From Chloroflexota bacterium (GTDB taxonomy: Bacteria; Chloroflexota; Ktedonobacteria; Ktedonobacterales; Ktedonobacteraceae): 11,233 nucleotides of DNA. The notes beneath the pieces were generated by a model. That model made no database searches. It saw nothing but the letters and a program-made list of their open reading frames with translations, and was not told the DNA's origin. Below are positions 1 to 5,052 of this stretch, piece after piece. The stretch lies in assembly GCA_027316975.1 (NCBI GenBank), contig DAHVFL010000115.1:1-11233 (forward strand), read 5' to 3'. Position 1 is the stretch's first letter. Each line of letters starts with the position of its first letter. Both the position numbers and the translations under genes were made by a program.

Positions 1-395
1 CGCTTTAGTCCTTTACTGCTGATCGCCTGATAGGTATACGTGAGGAGGTTACGCCCTTTAACCTTGTCTTTGTATTTGGGCAGTTTTGGCTCTCCTAAAA
101 ACTTTGAGGGGTCATAGTGGTATCTCTTACGCGCCTCAAAGAATCCCTGCCAGCACTGGTCAAGCTGGCGTAACACCTGCTGGGCGACTTTGGCAGGCAG
201 GGCGCGATAGGCCTCATGGGACTGCATGAGTTTGTCCATCTCGTTATAAGAGAGATAGCGACCCTCGAAAATATAGGCTTGTCTGATCTCGTAGTTAGCC
301 GCATTGTAGAGGTTTTTAGAGGCAAAGGCCGCTTCATCGATCACGCCGTAGCGTGGATCGGTGCGATCAATCACATGCTGCTCTGTCAGGTGCAT
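1..395 (-). CDS. tnpB: IS200/IS605-type TnpB (OrfB), N-terminal part, runs off the left edge
   Basis: The minus strand is open from an ATG at 395 to the window edge (131 complete codons), so only the N-terminal third or so of a TnpB of usual size (about 400 aa) is present. The translation carries the N-terminal signature of IS605 OrfB/TnpB proteins: a segment NLYNAANYEIRQAYIFEG near residues 34-51, then an aromatic and basic segment QCWQGFFEARKRY and the stretch PKLPKYKDKVKGRNLL. The family are RNA-guided nucleases encoded by transposons; the RuvC active-site residues and the guide RNA lie further left, outside the window, so activity cannot be judged. The start is supported by AGAAGGA eight bases upstream of ATG. 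No tnpA transposase is seen upstream. It lies just beyond the broken end of the membrane-protein gene at 543-1109, which suggests that the element inserted there. Confidence 0.9.
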   Translation of the reverse strand, partial: MHLTEQHVIDRTDPRYGVIDEAAFASKNLYNAANYEIRQAYIFEGRYLSYNEMDKLMQSHEAYRALPAKVAQQVLRQLDQCWQGFFEARKRYHYDPSKFLGEPKLPKYKDKVKGRNLLTYTYQAISSKGLK

Positions 396-408
396 CGTCT
401 TTGTCCTT

Positions 409-561
409 CTATCCCACCAGCACGACGAACTTGATGTACATGGCTTGAGGAAGTGTACCTGGTATGCTCGCTTGTGAGATCAACCCTGTTCGTAAGAGAA
501 ACATTCGCGCTCGATCAGGTGTCTCGCCTGCTATTTTCTCGGCTAAGTACTGTTCATATGT
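409..561 (-). pseudogene. Protein-like reading-frame remnant between the membrane gene and tnpB
   Basis: This frame is open through the junction and ends 13 bases before the tnpB start. From about 561 it reads like real protein (for example AEKIAGETPDRARMFLLRTG), whereas further upstream the same frame is only the shadow of the 543-1109 gene. It has no convincing start; an internal ATG at 504 lacks a clear ribosome site. It may be the tail of another disrupted gene, the left end of the TnpB element, or chance. I do not recognise a family with certainty. Confidence 0.3.
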
Positions 562-1109
562 CGGTTCAAGTTCAGGGCGATGAAGTGGCTGGGATTCTGC
601 CGGCTGTCGTGATGGCCGACGACGTGATCGGTCTGATAGGTGCGGGGGCGTCCATACGCCCAGTCGTTGGTGGTGGTCGTCCACCAGTTGCCCAGCCAAC
701 TCAGCGCCATAAAGCCCGGCAGCATGACCAGCATGGAGAGTCCCACAACGATGAGCAACCGCCCGGTATCGCGGTGGCGGCGCGGCAGTACGCGCGTTTC
801 CAGCGGATTGCGGTCCAGGCGTCGAGCGGTGGTATGGGAACGCGCTCGTCCCGGTGCGTCTATGCCATAATCCGCATCGTCACACACCGGGGGGCGCGGT
901 GAACGTTGGGACCGCGCAACTGGCGGGGTGAAATCATCTGTGAGGTAAGGTACATCTTCGGGATGATGGTGGATCGAATGCCCGGCGCGATGGATACTGC
1001 CAGCAGGCGCGCGATACCGGGTGGAGGTGGACGATCCCCCCACCTGGCGCGTCTGGTCAAAGCGGATCACATCCCCGGTGTACAGGGGAACGCCTTTTTG
1101 TTCGTTCAT
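543..1109 (-). CDS. Single-span membrane protein, C-terminally truncated, function unknown
   Basis: The gene is 188 aa with start ATG at 1109. That ATG overlaps the stop of the upstream gene as ATGA and has AGGAGGGG upstream, so I prefer it to the longer open frame beginning at 1187. Residues 1-115 are polar, with many Arg, His and Pro, and likely cytoplasmic. Residues 118-141 (LLIVVGLSMLVMLPGFMALS and on) form one transmembrane helix. The remainder would lie outside the cell: a short Thr run, then YGRPRTYQTDHVVGHHDS and PSHFIALNLNRH. The frame stops abruptly four residues later (MNST). The ending PSHFIALNLNRH looks like the inside of a beta-rich domain rather than a natural C-terminus, and tnpB begins about 150 bases downstream, so the gene is probably truncated by the insertion or a deletion. 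It is the last gene of a three-gene coupled operon. No function is assignable. Confidence 0.65.
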   Translation of the reverse strand: MNEQKGVPLYTGDVIRFDQTRQVGGSSTSTRYRAPAGSIHRAGHSIHHHPEDVPYLTDDFTPPVARSQRSPRPPVCDDADYGIDAPGRARSHTTARRLDRNPLETRVLPRRHRDTGRLLIVVGLSMLVMLPGFMALSWLGNWWTTTTNDWAYGRPRTYQTDHVVGHHDSRQNPSHFIALNLNRHMNST

Positions 1110-1651
1110 TGCGCTTCCCCTCCTGGCCCATGCGCGGGAAAGAGCCGCTGCATCTGTTCGCTGAGCAACGAATGCGCTATGGCCCACACGCGCACGCGCT
1201 GCGAGAGGGTGTAGCCAATCAGCGTCTCCAGTTCCAGTTCGGGCGATGCTGACTGCTCATCGCGTTCACTCATGAGAGGCTGACCCGCCTGCTCGACTAA
1301 CGCGCGTGCCGCTTCAAACCAGTGGATAGCCGCGCGGCTCAAGGCGTCGATGATGGCTTCCTGTGTCACAAACAGCGAGAACGAAGCGGGGTCAGCCGCC
1401 GCGCTCCTGGAGAGGGCGGACTGCGGCCAGATGGGGGCGGGCCAGTTCAGATTGTGGAGGGCTTCGCGCTCATCAGCTAACGCCGCAAATGCCGCGCTTG
1501 CGGCAAGCAAGGCTTGCCGGCTGGTGGCTTCTTTGCCGAAAGCGGCCCACAATTCGGTTAAGGGGCCAAGTGGCATCCAGGGCGCGGGTTGTGCGGGCGG
1601 TAGTTGCGGTGCTGCATCAGCATGTGGAGAAGCAGCAAAGAAGGTGGTCAT
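1106..1651 (-). CDS. Hypothetical 181-aa protein, middle gene of a coupled operon
   Basis: The start ATG at 1651 overlaps the stop of the zinc-ribbon gene as ATGA and is preceded by GAGGAGG seven bases away. The end overlaps the next start in the same way. The protein begins with a Pro/Ala-rich stretch to about residue 30. The rest looks all alpha-helical and Ala/Leu-rich (AALLAASAAFAALADEREAL-like segments, later TQEAIIDALSRAAIHWFEAARALVEQAG), with no signal peptide and no membrane span. Motif reading gives no catalytic signature. The overlaps suggest translational coupling and a product acting with its two neighbours. I do not recognise the family. Confidence 0.7.
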   Translation of the reverse strand: MTTFFAASPHADAAPQLPPAQPAPWMPLGPLTELWAAFGKEATSRQALLAASAAFAALADEREALHNLNWPAPIWPQSALSRSAAADPASFSLFVTQEAIIDALSRAAIHWFEAARALVEQAGQPLMSERDEQSASPELELETLIGYTLSQRVRVWAIAHSLLSEQMQRLFPAHGPGGEAQ

Positions 1652-1926
1652 GCTTGCGCCTCCTCATGATTCTGCTCAGGGGTGTGTTTCGTGCAGTTAA
1701 AGGGATGTGCGCCCTTTGGTGGATTCGCGGTGCAACCGGGACAGTAGCCCTTGAGACCGCACTCGGTACACTGCTTTTCCCAGGACATGCCGATCACTTC
1801 CCAGGTATGCCCGTAATACCAGCATAGGAGCGCATTCGGTTTGATGGGTTGTGCGGGTATCGTCGTTGCTCGCTTGTAACGTTGTGGGAGGCGTGTCTTG
1901 CTCTCTTCACCCCAGAGTCCTTTCAT
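1648..1926 (-). CDS. Cys-rich zinc-ribbon-like small protein, first gene of the operon
   Basis: The protein is 92 aa from ATG at 1926. An ATG two codons upstream (1932) is also possible, but AAAGGA at 1936-1941 is nine bases from 1926 and only three from 1932. Cysteines at 35, 53, 56, 62, 65 and 78 and histidines at 40, 74 and 81 fit a small metal-binding fold: CTEC, then CPGC, then FNCTKH. The core GHTWEVIG followed by QCTECGLKGYCPGC resembles small zinc-ribbon proteins of mobile elements; exact family membership is not established from the sequence alone. No membrane segment. The stop overlaps the next gene's start by four bases (ATGA), and a 190-base leader with micro-ORFs precedes it. It could bind nucleic acid or a protein partner; this is inference. 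Confidence 0.7.
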   Translation of the reverse strand: MKGLWGEESKTRLPQRYKRATTIPAQPIKPNALLCWYYGHTWEVIGMSWEKQCTECGLKGYCPGCTANPPKGAHPFNCTKHTPEQNHEEAQA

Positions 1927-1954
1927 GTGCATATGTCCTTTCTTGACTTGACAT
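1907..1954 (-). other. Candidate 15-codon leader ORF overlapping the zinc-ribbon gene start
   Basis: ATG at 1954 has AGGAGA seven bases upstream (1962-1967). The frame ends in TGA at 1907-1909, inside the first codons of the zinc-ribbon gene in another frame. Such an arrangement could couple translation of the leader to that gene. The peptide is short and hydrophilic; no homology is claimed. Confidence 0.3.
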
Positions 1955-1981
1955 CAGCGGGTCTCCTATGCGACACTGCAC

Positions 1982-2029
1982 CTAGAGAGATCCAACTACC
2001 TGATCGGTTGTGTGTGGTTGCTCACCCAT
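1982..2029 (-). other. Candidate 15-codon leader ORF in the operon leader
   Basis: ATG at 2029 is preceded by AGGAGG (2034-2039) four bases away, and the frame ends in TAG at 1982-1984. Further upstream AAAAGGAGGTG (2068-2078) abuts ATG TAA (2062-2067), a one-codon frame. Together they place several strong ribosome-binding sequences in the leader before the first operon gene. Confidence 0.3.
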
Positions 2030-2118
2030 TCGGCCTCCTATGCTGCAACACGGTAGGCCTTTTACATCACCTCCTTTTATGACAGCTACTATCCGTCAGC
2101 TTGCGACATATTACGTCA

Positions 2119-2169
2119 ATGTCTACTGTAACACATATTTGTCCGACAGTCAAGATGTGTTACTGACAT
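2119..2169. promoter_or_regulatory. Nested dyad overlapping the operon promoter, candidate operator
   Basis: Three inverted repeats share almost one centre: ATGTC (2119-2123) with GACAT (2165-2169); GTAACACAT (2128-2136) with ATGTGTTAC (2155-2163), a perfect 9-bp pair; and TGTC-C-GACA (2140-2148). An additional GACAT (2105-2109) faces the ATGTC at 2119. The dyad covers both promoter hexamers of the minus-strand operon. The neighbouring helix-turn-helix gene at 2360 is one candidate binder, though excisionase-like proteins can also bind attachment sites. Confidence 0.55.
2125..2153 (-). promoter_or_regulatory. Candidate promoter of the 543-1926 operon
   Basis: On the minus strand TTGACT (2148-2153) and TACAGT (2125-2130) are 17 bases apart, with a TG extended -10 (TGTTACAGT). 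Transcription would begin near 2118, giving a leader of about 190 bases. The whole promoter sits inside the nested inverted repeat 2119-2169, which suggests repressor control. Confidence 0.5.
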
Positions 2170-2303
2170 CTACTAATAACTCGAACGGATTTGACAGAGA
2201 GTGAGTTCAAAGGCGGATTCAGTCTTGAGAACAGGATTCGTAGCAACAAGCCAGCAGAGCAGTGTTTCTGATTTATGAGTGGATCTCAGGTGTCAGTCAG
2301 GTA

Positions 2304-2333
2304 TTGATACGTTATGACAATATATGTTATTAT
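2304..2333 (+). promoter_or_regulatory. Candidate promoter of the helix-turn-helix gene
   Basis: TTGATA (2304-2309) and TATTAT (2328-2333) are separated by 18 bases in an AT-rich stretch, with a start expected near 2340 and a very short leader of about 20 bases. A weak inverted pair ACA-N5-TGT lies in the spacer. Confidence 0.45.
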
Positions 2334-2359
2334 CAGTCCACTAACAATTCGAGGTAAAC

Positions 2360-2569
2360 ATGACAAGCCAAGATTACAATGAGTATCTAACTCCTGAAGA
2401 AGCTTGCGCTATTTTGGGTGTATCACGCAGAACTCTTGAACGATATGCCGATTCTGGACGTATTAGAAAATATCGGCGTGGAATTAGAAATATTTTTTTC
2501 AAGCGTTCGGAAGTTGAGAAGCTAAGATCTAACCTGACAGAAATTCGCCCCGAAGATGACGATGAATAG
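2360..2569 (+). CDS. Excisionase/MerR-type helix-turn-helix protein (HTH_17-like)
   Basis: A 69-aa protein, the typical size of free-standing excisionase-like DNA-binding proteins. Residues 10-34 (LTPEEACAILGVSRRTLERYADSGRI) match the winged helix-turn-helix of the excise/MerR type: helix TPEEACAILG, turn VS, recognition helix RRTLERYADSG. The basic wing KYRRGIRNIFFKRSEVEKL follows at 37-55, and the tail is acidic (PEDDDE). The start has GAGG five bases upstream (2351-2354). Members either assist excision of an integrated element or act as small transcription regulators. Its position, divergent from the accessory operon and beside several dyads, fits either role. No integrase gene is in the window, so the excisionase role is inferred only. 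Confidence 0.85.
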   Translation: MTSQDYNEYLTPEEACAILGVSRRTLERYADSGRIRKYRRGIRNIFFKRSEVEKLRSNLTEIRPEDDDE

Positions 2570-2864
2570 GCTATGGACAAATTGTTCTGGTACTAGCTAA
2601 CAAAAGTGGGGTGTATGCCTGCGTAGCATTGGTCAGCTTATATTCCCGAAGATTCGGCGAGATCAACAGAGTTAATGAATGATTTTCTCGAAAAAGAGAA
2701 GAAATCAGATAGCGATTTATCATTTCCTTGACAATATTAAGGCATGATTTAATCGCTGATGACATATCTTTTTGAACGCACCTGAACCATATTCAGGAAT
2801 AAAACAGCGTATCTCTGGCCTAAAATCTGCGGTGAAACAGTGTTTTATTATAAACACTCTATTT
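2570..2864. other. AT-rich intergenic region with several dyads, no gene seen
   Basis: The base composition is clearly lower in GC than the flanking genes. I see no supported coding frame on either strand. It contains a hairpin at 2681-2706 (TTCTC with GAGAA around a six-base A-rich loop, plus GATT with AATC outside), the strong hairpin at 2711-2757, and the small hairpin at 2839-2858. It may be the edge of the accessory segment that begins to the left. Confidence 0.5.
2711..2757. repeat. Strong imperfect inverted repeat, 16 base pairs in the stem
   Basis: The left arm AGCGATTTATCAT (2711-2723) pairs with the right arm ATGATTTAATCGCT (2744-2757) as 5 and 7 bp blocks around a one-against-two bulge. 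Inside, CCTT (2726-2729) pairs with AAGG (2739-2742), leaving a nine-base loop GACAATATT. There is no T-run directly after it, so it is not a textbook terminator. It may be a protein-binding dyad, a recombination site or an RNA hairpin. Confidence 0.55.
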
Positions 2865-2866
2865 TT
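2839..2866 (+). terminator. Weak terminator-like hairpin with T-run
   Basis: AGTGTTT (2839-2845) pairs with AAACACT (2852-2858) around a six-base AT loop, followed by CTATTTTT to 2866. The stem is AT-rich and therefore weak. It lies downstream of the helix-turn-helix gene and ends exactly where the next promoter's -35 begins, so it may insulate the two genes or be an operator. Confidence 0.3.
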
Positions 2867-2893
2867 GAAACTTGGTCTAAGATAGTGTATACT
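2865..2893 (+). promoter_or_regulatory. Sigma-70-type promoter of the 665-aa gene
   Basis: TTGAAA (2865-2870) and TATACT (2888-2893) are each one base off consensus and 17 bases apart. Transcription should begin near 2900, giving a leader of about 95 bases. Confidence 0.7.
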
Positions 2894-2927
2894 AGCGCAA
2901 ACATAAAAGTGCGTCGAAACTGTATGT

Positions 2928-2943
2928 ATGGAGTACACTCCAT
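2928..2943. promoter_or_regulatory. 16-bp inverted repeat in the leader of the 665-aa gene
   Basis: ATGGAGT (2928-2934) and ACTCCAT (2937-2943) are perfect 7-bp inverted arms around AC. The dyad lies about 30 bases after the expected transcription start and 50 bases before the start codon, suitable for a repressor site or a leader hairpin. Confidence 0.4.
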
Positions 2944-2994
2944 TTTCTCGAAGTATACAACAGCCTGTGAGCGGGAACAACAAGGAGTCTCGGT

Positions 2995-4992
2995 ATGAAT
3001 GTAAATAGCGGCGGACCTCACATTCTTTTATTTGAGCGAGATCAACAACTTACAGGACTGCTCATAAGCGAGTTCCAACTGGCCGGCTACGAATGCCACG
3101 CCGCCCGTACAGCGGTAGAAGTATTTGATGCCATTGCGCGTTTCCCTATCCGCTTAGTCCTGGTAAACCTGGCGCAGGCCGCTGCCAGCCGGCGTGAGTT
3201 CTGGGTTGCGCTGGACGCGCAGAGGCGCGGGCGCGGCGTCCAGGTATTTACATTCCGCTGTATGAATCTGGCGGGATACGGCCCCGATGACCCGGATGAA
3301 CGTTCGCGGGCCGTCCTGACAGATATGGAAGTGGATGGCATGTTGGGCGTAATGAACCTTGTCGATGCGGTTCGCGCTCGCATTCCCGGATCAATCACGG
3401 GTACAGGTTCTTTCGCGCGGCTCAATACCCAGGCGCAGTCATCCACCAACGTACAGGACGCTCCCAGAGTAGAAAGCGTAGAACGCTCCAACCGGCAAGC
3501 AACCGCCGGCACGCGCCCGGCGCAGCTGACTTCACAGCCAACGGCGGCCATGTCAGCTTTGATGAACTCCAACCCTGGCGGGCCTTCCGCTCCTGCCAGC
3601 CCCGGCCAGTCGGAACCGGGTAGTGCTCCCAGATCAGGAATACCAGCGCCAACCTTCACAGACAAGATTCGCGCTGTTATCTATCCCGGCAATCGCAGTT
3701 ATTCTCCATCGCCCGAGGTCAACTGGGCGCCACATGCAGCGCCGCCGCCTACCGCGCCACCGCCACCGCTTCCGCGACCCATGAATAACCCGGATGTGAC
3801 AATTCGACCGCCGGTCAATTCCTATACCAGTGACGCAAGCGGCGCAACGCTCGAAAGAGAGACCAACATACAGAGACCCGCGGAACGTGATGCTGGCGTG
3901 CCGCCAACGCCATCATTCCAGCAGAGCGCTCCTCCGGCCACGTACAGAGCCGTGAGCAGCCCCGCCGAAACGACGGGGTTGGAACAACTCTCACGCATGG
4001 TACGCGAGAACCAGCCGACCTGGCCCACAAGTCCGCCTCCATCAAAAGAACCTGCTGTAATTGCCCAACCAGCGCCAGAGCCAACCCGGGAGCGCGAGGT
4101 GCCTTACAAAGGCCCACAAACCGATCAAGTCATCCTGAAGGATGCCATGGTTGAAAACACACGCGCGCAACACGCGCCGCTTATACAGGCACAGCCAGGT
4201 GAGCCTAAGTCGATTGGTGATCTACACCTGCGGCCATCTCCCATTGAAGATTTGCCTGTCGAGCGAACCTCTCCCAGACCAGTAGCACAGGTGAACCAGG
4301 CCCAGGCGTCAGAAGTTCCGTCCATTACGTCACCCCTGTTGCCTGCCGTACATCCAACGCCAACGCCAGTTTCCAGAGTGCCAGCGCCTGCACAGGGCGA
4401 GGCTCGTGAAAAACCCGGGGGAGACGACACGGATCATCAACCGGTGACGATTGAAACAGAGCTGGATAAAGTCGTTGACCGTTTGTTAGTGGAACAACTG
4501 CCCGATTTGCCACCGGCGCAGCGCGGGCGCACACCGCCCCCCGCGACCTCGGAAGAGGTACTGTTAGACATCGTGCAAAGCCTGCCACCTATGAATGCGC
4601 TGCCGACTCCTCCATCAGCGCCCCCGCAAACACCGGTTTTGAGCGGGCGTGCCACTCGTTCCCTGGGCAATGTGCTGCTTGAAGGACATCTCGTGCCACA
4701 GCATCGCCTGGAAGTAGCGCAAAATATCCAGCGTATGCTGCGCGGCGTTGATCTCAACTACCAGTTAGGCGAAATACTCCTGATGTTTAAACTACTCACG
4801 CCCGACCAGCTCCTGGCTGCCAGCCTGGTAAGTTACGGCTTGATTTCGGCAGCGCAAATCACTGGTCTTGGGCGCGTGCGCCAGGAGCTACACCTGATGG
4901 GTCTGGAATACGACCTGGAGAGTTTGCTGGTACTATTCCGCATCCTCACCCCGGAGCAAATGCGCGAAGTACGAGCAAGCTGGTCATCATAG
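2995..4992 (+). CDS. Degenerate receiver-domain protein with disordered linker and C-terminal helical repeats
   Basis: The 665-aa start is supported by AGGAG seven bases upstream. Residues about 8-133 look like a response-regulator receiver fold (HILLFERDQQLTGLLISEFQ, then LVLVNLAQ, then FTFRCM), but Asn58 stands where the phosphorylated Asp is expected, so it should not be phosphorylated in the usual way. Residues about 135-550 are Pro/Ala/Ser/Thr-rich and probably disordered. Residues 556-665 are a compact helical domain (SLGNVLLEGHLV, then LGEILLMFKLLTPDQLLAASLVSYG) whose LG-x-LL and LTPDQL pattern resembles the N-terminal helices of type II secretion/type IV pilus ATPases (GspE/MshE N-domain). 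A second copy, GLEYDLESLLVLFRILTPEQ, is at 636-655. No output DNA-binding or kinase domain is seen. It is probably a scaffold or adaptor; the partner is unknown. Confidence 0.8.
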   Translation: MNVNSGGPHILLFERDQQLTGLLISEFQLAGYECHAARTAVEVFDAIARFPIRLVLVNLAQAAASRREFWVALDAQRRGRGVQVFTFRCMNLAGYGPDDPDERSRAVLTDMEVDGMLGVMNLVDAVRARIPGSITGTGSFARLNTQAQSSTNVQDAPRVESVERSNRQATAGTRPAQLTSQPTAAMSALMNSNPGGPSAPASPGQSEPGSAPRSGIPAPTFTDKIRAVIYPGNRSYSPSPEVNWAPHAAPPPTAPPPPLPRPMNNPDVTIRPPVNSYTSDASGATLERETNIQRPAERDAGVPPTPSFQQSAPPATYRAVSSPAETTGLEQLSRMVRENQPTWPTSPPPSKEPAVIAQPAPEPTREREVPYKGPQTDQVILKDAMVENTRAQHAPLIQAQPGEPKSIGDLHLRPSPIEDLPVERTSPRPVAQVNQAQASEVPSITSPLLPAVHPTPTPVSRVPAPAQGEAREKPGGDDTDHQPVTIETELDKVVDRLLVEQLPDLPPAQRGRTPPPATSEEVLLDIVQSLPPMNALPTPPSAPPQTPVLSGRATRSLGNVLLEGHLVPQHRLEVAQNIQRMLRGVDLNYQLGEILLMFKLLTPDQLLAASLVSYGLISAAQITGLGRVRQELHLMGLEYDLESLLVLFRILTPEQMREVRASWSS

Positions 4993-5002
4993 GCGGGAAT
5001 AG

Positions 5003-5052
5003 CCAGGGCGGCGGCTCTGTCCCCACCCTGGTCCCGTTGCCCCCACCCTGGT
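5003..5052. repeat. 20-bp-period direct repeat and hairpin between convergent genes
   Basis: CCCCACCCTGGT occurs at 5021-5032 and again at 5041-5052, exactly 20 bases apart. CCAGGG at 5003-5008 can pair with CCCTGG of either copy. It lies between the ends of the two convergent genes and reaches the stop codon of the oxidoreductase. There is no T-run, so intrinsic termination is uncertain. Confidence 0.4.

Larger units (their letters stand above)
2080..2175. repeat. Two near-identical 12-bp direct repeats TGACA(G/T)CTACTA
   Basis: TGACAGCTACTA at 2080-2091 and TGACATCTACTA at 2164-2175 differ at one base and are 84 bp apart, flanking the nested dyad. They could be paired binding sites for a regulator or recombination accessory protein. 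Confidence 0.4.
1942..2359. other. AT-rich divergent intergenic region
   Basis: This stretch separates the minus-strand operon from the plus-strand helix-turn-helix gene. It holds the micro-ORF leader, the operon promoter with its nested dyad, the 12-bp direct repeats, and the helix-turn-helix gene's promoter. From about 2180 to 2300 I see no further structure beyond general AT richness. Confidence 0.6.

Noticed and set aside
95..337. Minus-strand frame of 80 codons in the first 400 bases
   Set aside because: It is out of frame with the TnpB reading, which has a clear family signature and a ribosome site.
453..902. Plus-strand frame of 149 codons opposite the membrane-protein gene
   Set aside because: The minus-strand gene has coupling, a ribosome site and a transmembrane helix; the plus frame has none of these.
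2105..2175. CRISPR-like or iteron array suggested by repeated GACA/TGTC motifs
   Set aside because: Repeats are short, inverted and irregularly spaced, without constant spacers; a nested operator explains them better.
2728..2753. TTGACA followed by an AT-rich stretch, considered as a promoter
   Set aside because: No acceptable -10 at 16-18 bases; the TTGACA is the loop side of the 2711-2757 hairpin.
2720..2983. Minus-strand frame of 87 codons in the AT-rich intergenic region
   Set aside because: No ribosome site, overlaps the promoter and dyads of the 665-aa gene, and the residues look random.
5003..5052. Standard bidirectional terminator between the convergent genes
   Set aside because: A stem can form but there is no T-run on either strand, so it is recorded only as a repeat/hairpin.
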